The notes: generated by a model not told the origin, from the letters alone. A stretch of 64,000 bases of DNA from Vicia villosa (GCF_029867415.1 NC_081180.1:142724731-142788730), one strand, 5' to 3'; counted from the first letter of the stretch, positions 47,500 to 58,631 are shown. Numbers and translations: made by a program.

Positions 47500-48931
47500 C
47501 TCCAAGATCTGGGATAAGTCACTAGTTGCCACGAAACTAACGAACATTACCACATCACACCAAATGATGCATGTGCAATTACCAACAAGTATATGCAATT
47601 AAGACCATCTGCAAATCTTAATCATACAAGCATATATCACACCATTCATCACATATGAATTATCTCACCTTTTGCACCAACATACATATATCATGTCATC
47701 AATCACATATGAAAACATCTTCATAGTACTCACCAAATCAACACATCACAATTAACATGTAAAAACCAAGCTCAACAATGCTAATCTCAACCAATTTTAA
47801 TTCACAATATACATATACATAAAATTCAAGTATTATGTTCATACAAAGAATTATCTCAAAAACCATCCAAGCATATTCAAAAAATTCATGACAAATCAAT
47901 AGCATACAAGATTCAGTTCATTTCATGAAAATATAAAATTTCACATTCTAGATTGCGCTAAGCACTCTATATCGCGCTAAGCCCACTCACAAAAAACCAG
48001 AAAAATCGGCTACGGAACATATATGTTTTCCCATGATTTCCACCATGGAAACTCATCCAAACAGCCATAGTTCATGGACTAAAAGCATAATAACATGTAT
48101 TCATTAAGAATCAATACTATCATCAAAACATGAATCAAGCATCGATTTCATGGATTCCACGCCAAAACTAACAGGTCAAAACTTAGAAATTGAAATCCCA
48201 AATCCTACACATGTTACTACCCATTACATATATCACATACCCCATAATCACATGAAAAACCCACCCTTACCTTGAATGAAGTTCTTCCTTTAGGGTATGT
48301 TTGAATTGGTGGTATATGATGGAATGGAGTGGTAATTAACGAGGTTCCATTGTTTGGTTTTGCAAATAATCAATGGAATGGAATGGAACATGATTGAATC
48401 AATTCCATCCTATTCCATCCAATTCTCTATTTTTTGTTCCATCCAATTTGGGGTGTATGGGATGGAATGAAAGATTTTTAAAAATTAATCAAACAATGGA
48501 ATGTGATCTATATTCCATTCCGCTCCGCTCCACTCCGCTCCGTCATATTCCGCTCCACTCCGCTCCGTTATGTTCCATTAATCCAAACATAGCCTTAGGG
48601 TTTCTTCTTCTTCTTCTTCTCTTCCCCTTCTCTTCTCTCTCTCCTCTTTTCCTCTTTTCTTCACTACTCTTTCTAATTTCTATTTCTCTTATTTTGTTAA
48701 AACCCTTACTAACATAAATCTCACTAATGGGCTTACTAACTCATACCCCCACCTTTACTCTTCCTATTATTATTAGGCTCAATTACTCATTTATATTATT
48801 CTCACACCAATGACCCAACACACATACACATATGTTCACAAAATCACACAATTAATTAATTACTATATTATATAATAATTAATAAAATAAATAACTAATA
48901 AAATAACTAGTAAATAAAAATCAGGGTGTTA
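47500..48931. mobile_element. Partial gypsy-type LTR sequence ending CAGGGTGTTACA
   Basis: The right end ATCAGGGTGTTACA (about 48918-48931) is the usual 3' end of LTRs that start TGTAACACCC. The interior has CCCTTACCTTGAATG (48264-48278), similar to CCCTTACCTTAATG in the LARD-like element. A matching start or target repeat was not found, so this is a remnant of uncertain left limit. It contains a Tourist MITE. Confidence 0.45.
48293..48594. mobile_element. Tourist-type (PIF/Harbinger) MITE
   Basis: 302 bp with inverted ends GGGTATGTTTGAATT and GGCTATGTTTGGATT (reverse complement of the right end), flanked by TTA on both sides (48290-48292 and 48595-48597). The interior is full of GGAATGGAATGG and its complement TTCCATTCC, plus CCGCTCCACT repeats. 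It has no coding capacity. Confidence 0.88.
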
Positions 48932-49318
48932 CAAAAGACATCTCAAAAAACGCCTCTTCCTCAATTTCAAATTAAGACAGAAGTGTATTTCTACAGAAGC
49001 AATCCTCATGTTGAGTTTAAGCTTCCGGATGGCGCCTCATCTCTCAGCAGCTTGACAGACAAGTTGAATGAATTGTTTCTGAATACTGAGAATAGAAGGG
49101 TGAGAAAGATTGAGTTTCATGAATATTGAGTTGATAATAATGGAAGGGTGAAATACAACGTGATTGAGTTAAAGACTAATGAAGACGTGACAACCATGTG
49201 GAAATTATTTCCCCGTAGAATAACTAAGGGGCCGATCAAGTTTGATGCGCAAATTTCAAGATCGGCTGACGACATAATTAAGATGTTAAGACGTCCAGGA
49301 TCATCTGGTAGTAACTAG
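48926..49318 (+). pseudogene. Fragment of a transposon-linked PB1-like N-terminal domain
   Basis: Two adjoining blocks in one frame separated by a TGA near 49127: a first block with VYFYRSNPHVEFKLPDGASS and LTDKLNELFLNTENRRVRKI, and a second with YNVIELKTNEDVTTMWKLF, ending SADDIIKMLRRPGSSGSN before a TAG. I recall similar N-terminal blocks beside PMD or Mutator-like genes in legumes. It lies tail-to-tail with the PMD remnant at 49500-51400. Its role is not known; the family call is tentative. Confidence 0.5.
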
Positions 49319-49499
49319 GTTTTCATGCTAAGTCATTTTTAATATATGATTGTTGTACAATACTGACTTGTGTTATGTTTATCTCCTAATCGAAACATGT
49401 AATCGATAAAATATTATGCAATAAAAGTATTGTGATGTGAGAAATAATATGAGTCACATAATATACACAATATATAACTATACAATCAAAATATTTAAA
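49319..49499. other. Short spacer between two converging gene remnants
   Basis: AT-rich, with AATAAAA-type strings on the plus strand at about 49418. No gene. Confidence 0.4.
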
Positions 49500-51392
49500 T
49501 AGGCTCTCCACGAGCTATTTGTGCAACCTGAGCTAATCTTGTGAAAACCTCGCCATCCGGGTTTACAAAACCCCATGAGGTTATCCATAATAATGCAACC
49601 ATTTAGAGACGCTCCTGGACATCTAAGCTTGGTGCAGGTCGTGGTGGAGGCACGTCGTCAGCCAGTACCACAGGATCAGGAACCTTAGCAACAGAAAGCC
49701 ATGCAGCATCGGAAGAACATGCAGCAGGTGGTATGAAGCCAGGATGTAATATTGTGACATACCACTCTAGGTAACCACCCTTACACTGCAAATGGTGCTG
49801 AACAGTCACTGCCCTAGACCTAATGTCACGAGCAAACTGATGTTGTGGATCTGAAACCATATATCAATGCCCCCATTCAGGAGCCTTCAGAACTAGTTGA
49901 GTGATGCCCTGGACATAACCATACTGTTAGAGACACCTCTCAGGCAAGTGTCTAGCCTCCGAGGTCTTCCACCTCATATGCCCTGTATATAATGCAGCGT
50001 CGTCGAATGGACGATGGGCCCGATAAGTTGTGTAGGGTGTCAACCCCACCCTAAATCACCTGTCTGGCCATCCATCTCCTCACCCGTGGAGCGTCTGTTG
50101 CGACACGCTGCACCCTCCTATCACATATGTTGGGAAAATGCTTGTATATCCAGTACTAGAGAAACAAAAACTAATTAATGTCACGAACAACAATAAAATA
50201 AAAACAAATAAGAAATGATCTTATACCTGGAATAGACTTAGATAACCAGCAAGCTTCCTGGTCTCAGGCACAGTCGCAACTCCAACTGTCGTGTAAAGCA
50301 TGGTTAAGGTAAGAACTCCCCAAGCCTAGCTTGTACTCTCTAGGCTACTGAACAACCAGTGGTATTAGACATCAATGTAAACACCTGACTTATCCGCAAA
50401 GAGAGTACATGCCATCAAATGTAGCATGTACGCCCTTGCGGCAGCCTCATACCTCTCTGTATCCACAAGCTTCAGGTACCTATCCCGCATCCAAGAAATC
50501 CGAAGGTGAAGTCCCCTGTTAAAATCAAACTCCTTCAGCACGACATCCTCAGAGACCTGCAAATCCTCTACACCCTCAAGTAACGCTGTCGTTTAGTTAA
50601 TGACAAGACCAATAAATAATTTACCGCTAATGGGGAGATGGAACAATGCGGAGACATCATCCAAAGTGATGATCATCTCCCCAAATGGAAGATGAAATAA
50701 GCATGTCTCTGAGTGCCACCGCTCAATAAAAGTAGACAGCAGTGAGGCGTTAAGCATGGTCAAGGAGCAATCGACAAACTCCGACAGACTAAAATCATAA
50801 ACAATGCGCCTGCCCTGCTCAGGCATCTCACCCAAGGGGAAGTTCTCCAACTTTGACCTATGGGATGCGACCTTCACCGACTGGCGCTCATGTAGGAAAC
50901 AAAGTTAAATAAATAAATTGTAATCTTTCAACATATCACCGAACCATAATAAATATTTTGCAAATAAAAAGTATAACATATATACCTCTCCCAGCCATAC
51001 TCTGTATGCAACATGGAAATCATAACCTGCGAGTATAGATCAGTCACTAGGCCCTCCTAGGAAGACTCCATTCGTATAAACAGATGCCTCCGTAGAAGCA
51101 CGAGTCGTGGCCTTTGTATATGTAGGAGTAGCATCCTCATCGACAGCAGGCACCTCCTCATCCTCAACTGGTACCTCCTCAACAGCAATAGGAGTCTATA
51201 CCTTCTCCACAGGAACAGACTCCTCTACAACAACTGTGACCTACTCACCCTCCACAGGAACAGACTCCTCCGCAATTACTGAAACCTGATCACCCTCCAC
51301 AGGAACATGCTCCTCCACAACAGCGTAAACTCTAACAAGTCGGCATCGCGGTGCGCAAAATTGTTGCTGTCCCTGCGTCTGCTCAGTCATCC
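49500..51392 (-). pseudogene. Second plant mobile domain (PMD) gene, decayed
   Basis: On the minus strand the N-terminal region (51392 to about 50990) has a repeated Val/Glu-Pro segment (VEESVPVE-like) with stops near 51211 and 51048, followed by FHVAYRVWLGE at a likely donor. The core exon carries KVASHRSKLENFPLGEMPEQ and then FIERWHSETCLFHLPFGEMI, ITLDDV and LFHLPISG. A following block ends MLHLMACTLFADKSGVYIDV with a stop at 50365. The frame goes on past the stop (WGVLTLTMLYTTVGVATVPE, KLAGYLSLFQ) to a GTATAAG donor at about 50226. The last part (WIYKHFPNICDRRVQRVA and YLEWYVTILHPGFIPPAA) is again broken. It is a different and independently decayed copy from the one at 15789. Confidence 0.82.
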
Positions 51393-51729
51393 GTTTCCAA
51401 TGAGACCGATCAGAGCATATTATCCAATGGGTAGCGGGGAAGTATCTCTCTCAACAACTCTAGTTGAGAAATTTGTGAAGTGGTGGAAATTTTAAATATG
51501 ATTATAATTTGAGTTTTCACCTCTTTTAAGGGTGTGTCATATATAAGAGGGATGACATGACATCTAGAATCCTAATCCTTTTGAAAAGGCCCGTATAAAA
51601 CACATTTTTATTTTAACAATTGTTACAAGTAAATACGCCTAGAACCCTAAAACAACGTTCAGCAGCTCTTGGAGTTGCACGAACATCAAAATCGCAGCGA
51701 GAACCCTTCCATTTATATTAAAAAAAAAC
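51393..51729 (+). promoter_or_regulatory. Short intergenic, BRX1 promoter side
   Basis: 337 bp between the start of the decayed minus-strand PMD gene and the BRX1 ATG. It includes a TATATAAG string at 51540-51547 and AACCCTAAAA near 51640, a telobox-like motif common in promoters of plant ribosome-biogenesis genes. Confidence 0.5.
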
Positions 51730-53612
51730 ATGGGGAAGAAGAGAAAGCGCAGCGAGAAGACTGAAGCTGCGGCGGTTCCCAAAAAGGATGATGTTGCACC
51801 AGAAAGACCAGTCAGAACTCTTTTAGGATGGAAGAATAAAACACAAAACGAGAATGAAAATGAAATTGAGGTCCAGGATAATGGTTCCTCACCTATATTC
51901 AGAAACAAAGAGAAAGTCTTGGTCACTTGCTCTAGGCGAATTGTTTTCAGGTACCGACATTTGATGTTGAACATTGTATCGCTCCTGCCTCATTGCAAGA
52001 AGGATAACAAGGTTGAATCAAAAGAAACTAAAGGGGCCACATTGAATGAGCTTGTTGAGCTCAAAAACTGTTCCTCTTGTTTATTTTTCGAGGTATTAGG
52101 TTTTTCAGTGGCAACTTTGGATTATGTTATGAGGCTGAGCTATGCTGCTGTTGCTGTTGTTGCATAACTGTCTTACTATTTGATTCTGTATATGTGAATT
52201 TCAGTGCAGGAAGGCAAAGGATCTTTATCTCTGGATGTCAAAATGCCCGAATGGCCCGTCTGTTAAATTTTTAGTTAGTGCCGGTAATATTCTCGTCTGG
52301 TTGATAATTATATATAGTTTTCTTGGATCAGTATTTACTATTTAGTTCTTCATTCTTCTGTTTGAATTATGATTAACTCGCTTTTTCTGAGGCCATTTTA
52401 CGAGTTTTGGTTTTACCCTCGCGACTTTCCAGTTCACACGATGGAGGAATTGAAGCTAACTGGGAATCACCTAAAAGGTTCCCGCCCACTTTTGACATTT
52501 TCATCAAATTTTGAAAAAGATGCATATTGGAAACTGTTGAAAGAGATGTTGTTGCAGGTATTAGTTTTGTGCTTTGTGCTTGTATGAATTACCGGTGTGA
52601 TTAAAAATTGTTTAATTTGCACTTTTTTGGTGTTTATCTGATCTTGCAGTGTAGTTGTTTGTTACATGTCTTAGGGGTTTCCTAAGCTGTCAACTGTTTA
52701 CATGAGAAATTCTTCACTGCTATGTTTGGCTCTAGTCATAGTTTAAACAGAGTAGGATGTGAAACAATTTTGAATATTGCTGACATACTCTTTCTTTGCT
52801 TCATTCAGATATTTGAAACACCAAAGGACCATAGAAAGGCTAAGCCTTTCCATGACCATGTTTTTGTATTCTCAATAGTTGACGACCATATTTGGTTCCG
52901 AAATTATCAGGTTTGTGATTGCTTCTGCACAAGATATAAATATAAATAATTGGTGTAGTGTTTAGAGGCGTCTTAATAAATTAAACAAGATAGAAGTATC
53001 ATTTTCTGCTAGTACTCTTGCATTTTTGCGAACATAGCTTTGGAATGCTTGTATCATTCTGCTTCATGATGTTTATTGAGCTATTTTGAATAATAAACCA
53101 CATCTTTATTCCCATGCAGATCTCTGTTCCTCATAATGAGTCAGACAAATTACCTCGAGGAGGCCTTGATAAAATGACATTAATTGAGGTATATAAACTT
53201 GTTTATCAGTTTATATTTTGATTTTGCCAATTCCTAAAATTTCCTTTAACCTATTCGTGCAAATACTTGCTTAGGTTGGTCCACGGTTCTGCTTGAATCC
53301 AATTAAAATATTTGGTGGCAGTTTTGGAGGTCCAACTCTATATGAGAATCCATTCTATGTGTCGCCAAACCAGGTACCAACCAACATGCTCTCAATTCTC
53401 ACTCTTAATTTCTCTAGTTTTGTACTGAAAATAACTACATCTTGTTTGTGTTTTTAACCCTTTTACGTCGGTTGGTGTAGATTCGAGCTTTGCAGAAGAA
53501 GAAAAAGGCTGGAACCTTTGCAAAGAAGGTCAAAGCAAAGACAAGGAGGAAAAGGCATGAGATGGCAAATCCGCTGGAGCCTGATGAGTTTGCAGATATG
53601 TGGAAAGATTAA
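51730..53612 (+). CDS. BRX1: Ribosome biogenesis protein BRX1 homologue (Brix domain)
   Basis: Seven exons: 51730-52092, 52205-52283, 52433-52557, 52809-52910, 53120-53188, 53275-53373 and 53481-53612. All introns are GT/AG and in phase, giving 322 residues, close to the usual size. The Brix domain spans about residues 60-255 and shows RNKEKVLVTCSRRI, ELVELKNCSSCLFFE, KDLYLWMSKCPNGPSVKF, MEELKLTGNHLKGSRPLLTF and VGPRFCLNPIKIFGGSFGGP. The N-terminus is basic (MGKKRKRSEK) and the tail is a Lys/Arg-rich nuclear or RNA-binding segment (KKKKKAGTFAKKVKAKTRRK). In yeast Brx1 joins 60S pre-ribosomes in the nucleolus and acts in 27S pre-rRNA processing; the same is expected here. No damage seen. Confidence 0.97.
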
Positions 53613-53777
53613 ACTTAAATTCACCTGCTTCTTTTCGCCAAATTTTAGAATGGGCTATTCACCTTAGAGTGGTTTTGTTTGGCATTCCATTCTTTAAAGT
53701 GGTTTAGAATTTTAGAATTGCTATTTAGGATGCACTTCTATGTTACCATCAAACTATGATCTGCATCATAAAAGGTA

Positions 53778-54060
53778 CTCCCTCCGTTCCTTTTTAAGTG
53801 TCGTTTTAGCAAAAAGCTCTTCAACCAAGATAGTGGATTATTAGAGTTAATTTTCCTATTATACCCTTATTTAATTTTCTCTTTCCAAATAAATTCAATC
53901 ATACATTCTCTTTTTCCAATAACTAATTGAAAAATTTAAGGTGGGGTTATTAAGAAAATAAGGGTATAAATGACAAATTATAACATTAAATTATAAAACG
54001 ACACTTAAATAGGAACAAAAAAATTCTTCTAAAACGACACTTAAAAAGGAACGGAGGGAG
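53778..54060. mobile_element. Stowaway-type MITE, 283 bp
   Basis: Inverted ends CTCCCTCCGTTCC and GGAACGGAGGGAG, flanked by TA (53776-53777 and 54061-54062). It lies about 165 bp past the BRX1 stop, in or near its 3' UTR. The inner part is a looser inverted repeat, including an extra ACGACACTTAAATAGGAAC string at about 53997 that repeats the right terminus. Confidence 0.95.
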
Positions 54061-54149
54061 TAGATTACTGTGATTCTGTAATGTTTTCTTTAATTCATGT
54101 GGGGACTATTTCAGGATTTGCTCTACTCTTCCTTTTGCTATAACTATAT

Positions 54150-55106
54150 TCATAAAAATTGCTTGGATGTTAGTATAAATTAACAATTGCATTCCTTTTA
54201 TAACTTAGTAGCTTGTTTAATAAAGTAAGAGATTGAGTGTGTTCTTTAGGGTCTATTTGGCTTAAGAAATTATGTTTCTGTTTGTTTAACTATCATTTTC
54301 TGTGTGGTGCCTCCTTAACATTTTTAACAAAATAAGAGTTTGTTTAACAAAATAAGAGATTGAGTGTGTTCCTTAGGGTCTATTTGGCTTAAGAAATTAT
54401 GTTTTTGTTTGTTAAACCATCATTTGCAGCGGGCCGAGAGAAAATCTTAGCGACAAGCAGCCTTTTACGCATTACTTGTCTACCATCTTCATCTCTCATT
54501 TTCATAATACTTTCTAGCTACTAGCTACAGTGTAAATCTTAAAAGCAATCAAAGCGCATGTTTTGTAAAATCCTTTGCAAAACTTTTTAAAAACTCTTGA
54601 TTTTAAAGAAAATGTTTTGAAGTTGGTTTTTGGGAAATGGCATATCCAACATCCCCTTCTAGAGCATTTTACACACTCGTATTCTACCCAACATCCATCA
54701 CCAAAACAATAAAAAAAGTGTTAAACAACTTAATGTAATTAAGATGGGTCAAAAAAAACTTTGACAATTTGTGAATCATCAATCAATATTTAGCACATAT
54801 TTATTTTCAATCAATCATTTCATCATATGTAGTTATGATATTGGCCCCATTATAGAATCTTTGGACTTGTGTTGTGCATTATCATGACAATTGATATTAT
54901 TTGCCTTGCGGCATTTTACTTTTCATTCTTTGTATAAAAACTAGAATTGATAGAAATTCACTTCATTAAAATATTTTATAAACAAATTAATTCTTAAGAC
55001 GTACTAAAACATAAAAAAGATAAGAAAAAGAACTCAAAATTTCAGAACTAAATTCATATCATCATTTTCTTGTATTATTTATTTATTTATTCTTTTCTTT
55101 AAAGTT
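54150..55106. repeat. Segmental duplication, copy 1
   Basis: This sequence recurs at about 59430-60235. Shared blocks include TTAACAATTG, GGCTTAAGAAATTATG-like text, GTGGTGCCTCCTTAAC, GACAAGC(A/G)GCCTTTTACGCATT, CATCCCCTTCTAGAGCATT and GATATTGGCCC. Within this copy a ~130-bp piece (AAGAGATTGAGTGTGTTC...) is itself duplicated at about 54226 and 54356. The two copies flank the MULE and Cassandra region. No coding frame. Confidence 0.8.
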
Positions 55107-55310
55107 TTAATTAGTGTTTTAAAAACCGGACCGAACCGTCCGGTCGGACCGGTTAGACCAGGAAATATAGGGGTCATCGGCCTGGTCTGATTGTTGGGCC
55201 AGATATGCTGTTGAACCGGTGAGAACGGACCAAAACAGGTCAAAATCGGAAAAAAAAACCAGTGAACCGGCGATTTAGAAAATCGGTGGTTCAAATGCAT
55301 ACTTTTTTTT
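55107..55310. mobile_element. Degenerate AACCGGACCG-type repeat (hAT-like end)
   Basis: Begins GTTTTAAAAACCGGACCGAACCG (about 55116), rich in CCGGT(T/C) strings and their complements. Many plant genomes carry non-autonomous hAT-like elements with such ends. No opposite end or target repeat was found. It starts right where the homology of the segmental duplication ends, as if inserted there. Confidence 0.45.
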
Positions 55311-55346
55311 TTCGCCAAAAAGACGTCGTTTTCATGATTTTTTTTT

Positions 55347-55878
55347 AGGGTTAATACCTATTTTCACCCTTGCCATATGGGCTTGGTTTGAAAAACCCCC
55401 TGTAAAAAAAAGTTGCAAGAATGGCCTCAACAAATTTCAAAAATTTCATTTTGGCCCTTTATCAGGCCACATCATCAAAAAGTCTGATGTGGCAGTGTTT
55501 TTTTTAACTTTTTAATGAATGGAATTTCCACATCATATATTCAGCCAGTGCAATGACATTAATACCCTTAGTTATTATATCAACAAAAATCCAGAATTTT
55601 GTGCATTTGGAATAGTTTCATTTCAAACCCTACTATTAGGGTTCTTAATCTCTTCATCTTCCTTTCTTCTCAACGTGCATTCGTAAGAACACTGTGAAGG
55701 AAATACGACTTCGCCTTGCTCCATTTTCAAGCTGCATTCGTGTTTAACGCAACTTTGCTGATCAAAAAGGTACGTTTGTTCTCTCAAAGTTTCTATTCTT
55801 ATACAAGTACAAGAATGTGGTCCCAACTGAATATCTTTCTAAAAAAGTGTACGGGTTATTGTTTGTTTTTTTGCAAAT
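55347..55878 (+). other. Probable MULE 5' end and leader
   Basis: AGGGTTAATACCTATTTTCACCC at 55347 looks like the terminal inverted repeat start of a Mutator-like element. Text of the type TTGCAAGAATGGCC...TTTTGGCCC follows, common in such termini. An inverse copy to the right of the transposase remnant was not found. 55630-55770 resembles a 5' leader. Confidence 0.5.
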
Positions 55879-57641
55879 ATGGGTGTGTTTAGTTTAGTGT
55901 TTTACCATAGGAAAAATTTTGTGCAAGACGGTGATATGTATTATAGAGGGGGTAGTGAGACTATTGTTGAAGGACAAGACGAAGATAAATGGAGCTTTTT
56001 TGAAGCTGTTAGTCTGGTTAAAGATTGAGGCTATGAAGGTTTTAGGCTATGGAGAAAGATTCCCGAAATGGATGAAGGCTTTACAAATGTTGTTGATGAT
56101 GCAAAAGCTGTAGAAATTGCTAAGCATTGTATGTCTTGTAATGTTGATGGTCTTCTTTGGATAGAGCATGGTGTAAAAGACATGATGACCAAGGTGCTTC
56201 ATCCTAATGTGGATGACTTCAGCACCTCTAGTGAAGATGATAGCAGTGGTACTGATGTTGATGCAGAACAATGTTTCGATGACAGTGAAGAGGAAAGAGT
56301 AATTGAAGTAGAAAATGAACAATTTGAACAAGTGGAGGTAGTTGTTCCAGCTAGTGGGAATAGGGTGGATGTCAATGGAAAATCAATGAGATTCAAGCTT
56401 TGTGCATCCAAGGATCCCAAAAAGTTGAAATCAAGAAGCATGGTAAAGAAGGTCAATGTTTTGGTGCCCAAGAGTGTCTTAGGATCTTGTTCAAAGAGGA
56501 ATACAACCAAATGTGAATATGTGGATTATGCTAGTGAGGAACTTGAAAGTTCGAATGCTAATGAAAGTGACATGGATGACAAACCTTCCAAGCCAAAGTA
56601 TGAGAAGTTCAGACTAGAGCTGCTTAACAAAGACTTTCAATTCAAATTAGGCATGGAGTTCAAATCTCTTTCTAAATTTAAAGATTCTATTAGGGAGTGG
56701 TCAGTATTAAATGGTAGAGAGATAAGTTTTGTTAAGAATGAGAGCTATAGGGTTAGGGTTGAGTGCAAAGGTAAATATGGCTTTTTGGCATTGTGTAGTA
56801 AAGTGGGAGACAGCCACACTTACCAGATAAAGACTTGGGTGGGGACCCACACATGTGCAAGGGTATAAAATAACAAGTTTTCCAATTCCAAGTGGGTCTT
56901 TAAGTTAGTGGTTGAAAAGAGGAAGTCACAAGGGAAAGTCAAATTTTCTGAAATTATGTCTGAACTTAGACAGGTATTGTCAAGCTAAGGAGCAAGATCC
57001 TAATGCACTAAAGAGAAAGGCATTGTGTTCATGTAATGTCTTTATTTACCGTGTTGTTGATACAAAAATGTGTTCTTATATTTGTTAATGAATAATGCAG
57101 AGAAAGACACCCAAAACCAAAGTCTCTATAAAACCTGATGCATCTCAAACATCTACTGCACGTACAAGCTGATGGAAATGTTGATGGAGGTGGGAGTGTG
57201 GCTGATGGAAATGTTGATACTACTCCAAATGTGGTTGAAGATCCAGAGTTGGATGCATTGCTGAATGATATGATGGCTCTTTATGAAGAACAAAAATCAC
57301 AAGTTGATAACCCCACACAACTTGCTGCTATGAAACCTGCTGCATCACATGAAACACAGTCTGCTGCAATGAATGAAACACACCCTGCTGCTATGAATGA
57401 AACACACCCTGCTGCTACAAATGTCAAAAAACCTTCTGCTAAGAAAAAGGTAATGACTAGGAAGCCATCAAGAAAGAGGGTCAGTGAAAGATTGAAAGAA
57501 GTGAGGAATGCCAAAAGACATGGTGGGCCTGAATCAACACATGATGCACATTTGACCATTAATGATGAAACTGGTGGTAGTACATCAAAGAAGATATCAA
57601 AGAAGAAGTGGAAGGGCATTTCTAGCCGCATGATTCAGTAG
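55879..57641 (+). pseudogene. Mutator-like (MURA) transposase, catalytic core deleted
   Basis: The frame opens at the ATG at 55879 (MGVFSLVFYHRKNFVQDGDM). A TGA at 56026-56028, probably from Trp, breaks it, and it continues to a TAA at 56866-56868. Past an acidic region (about 56215-56330) lies the MuDR N-terminal domain: KFRLELLNKDFQFKLGMEF, REWSVLNGREISFVKNE, ALCSKVGDSHTYQIKTWVGT. The next block (SNSKWVFKLVVEKRKSQGKV) runs on for about 40 codons, and then the DDE catalytic region and SWIM zinc finger are missing. The C-terminal tail (57138-57641) with NETHPAA repeats and RKPSRKRVSERLKEVRNAKR is retained after a small intron (acceptor near 57100) and a frameshift near 57170. It is a deletion derivative unable to transpose itself. 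Confidence 0.85.
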
Positions 57642-57807
57642 TTATGCACATACTATGCCATTTTGTAAATTCAATTTGAAACTTTTCTGTGTTATTGTCA
57701 TTATGTTAAGCACATAATGTGCCATTTTGTAACTCTGACTTATTCTCTGTTTGCTTATAAGAACATATAGACTTAAGTTCACTTTGGTATCAATCTAAGT
57801 TGTTAAT
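57642..57807. other. 3' region of MULE remnant
   Basis: AT-rich, with a short duplication of CACATA(C/A)TATGCCATTTTGTAA-like text at about 57648 and 57711. It ends in TTAAT, the target site of the Cassandra element. Confidence 0.45.
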
Positions 57808-58018
57808 TGTAACACCCGAGGCCAAAGAAGGCGAGTGGTGGTTGCACCGCATGGAACACCTGAGGCCGAAGGGGGCAAGGGTGGTCGCCACATCGGAATG
57901 AGAGGGATCCTGAGGCTGTGCAGGGAAGAGACTGCATAGTTGAAGGAATGCATATAAGGATTGATAGGTACTACCTATACCAACAAGATGCATCTTCTTT
58001 TCGGGAGCCCGTTCAATA

Positions 58019-58085
58019 AGAACTTCACAGTTAAGCGTGCTTGACTTGGATTAGTCTTGGGATGGGTGACCTTCTGGGAAGTTTC
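58019..58085 (+). promoter_or_regulatory. 5S rRNA-like pol III promoter in left Cassandra LTR
   Basis: Similar to the inner half of plant 5S rRNA: box A as AGTTAAGCGTGCTT (58029-58042), intermediate element AGTCTTGGGATGG (58053-58065) and box C GTGACCTTCTGGGAAGT (58066-58082). The spacing is that of a 5S gene, so RNA polymerase III transcription is possible, as reported for Cassandra elements. The stretch is not a complete 5S gene. Confidence 0.88.
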
Positions 58086-58463
58086 CTGGAAAGCGTGCGA
58101 GTGAGGTCAAAGCATGCTGAAAAGACATGTGTTGGTTTGTGGGGTCAGTCGATCATCCCGAAAGCAGTCTGGGGCGTTACAAATGATATCAGAGCCAGAC
58201 CTCTCCCAGTACGATGTGGTCCGAGGACGAACCATGCGGAAGCTGGTGGGCATGTAACACCCGAGGCCAAAGAAGGCGAGTGGTGGTTGCACCGCATGGA
58301 ACACCTGAGGCCGAAGGGGGCAAGGGTGGTCGCCACATCGGAATGAGAGGGATCCTGAGGCTGTGCAGGGAAGAGACTGCATAGTTGAAGGAATGCATAT
58401 AAGGATTGATAGGTACTACCTATACCAACAAGATGCATCTTCTTTTCGGGAGCCCGTTCAATA

Positions 58464-58530
58464 AGAACTTCACAGTTAAGCGTGCTTGACTTGGATTAGT
58501 CTTGGGATGTGTGACCTTCTGGGAAGTTTC
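58464..58530 (+). promoter_or_regulatory. 5S rRNA-like pol III promoter in right Cassandra LTR
   Basis: Same as the left copy, except that GGGATGGGTGACC has become GGGATGTGTGACC. The change falls at the border of the intermediate element and box C and might weaken this copy. Confidence 0.85.
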
Positions 58531-58631
58531 CTGGAAAGCGTGCGAGTGAGGTCAAAGCATGTTGAAAAGACATGTGTTGGTTTGTGGGGTCAGTCGATCA
58601 TCCGGAAAGCAGTCTGGGGCGTTACATTAAT

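Larger units (their letters stand above)
57808..58626 (+). mobile_element. Cassandra TRIM retrotransposon, complete
   Basis: 819 bp: two 374-bp LTRs (57808-58181 and 58253-58626) start TGTAACACCCGAGG and end GGGGCGTTACA. They enclose 71 bp and are flanked by a perfect TTAAT target repeat (57803-57807 and 58627-58631). The core starts with TGATATCAGAGCC (58184-58196), an initiator-Met tRNA primer site with one mismatch, and ends with a purine-rich AGCTGGTGGGCA. Each LTR contains 5S-rRNA-derived sequence, the defining mark of Cassandra. By eye the LTRs differ at three positions. Coding capacity is nil; mobility depends on other elements. Confidence 0.96.

Noticed and set aside
46637..48931. Pairing CGTAACACCCGG at 46637 with the CAGGGTGTTACA end at 48931 as one LTR
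   Set aside because: The starts and ends do not match as inverted termini (first base C, different next bases) and no target repeat is present.
57790..58438. Several overlapping frames of 67-101 codons in the Cassandra element
   Set aside because: They arise from the GC-rich LTR text and recur in both LTRs; Cassandra has no coding capacity.
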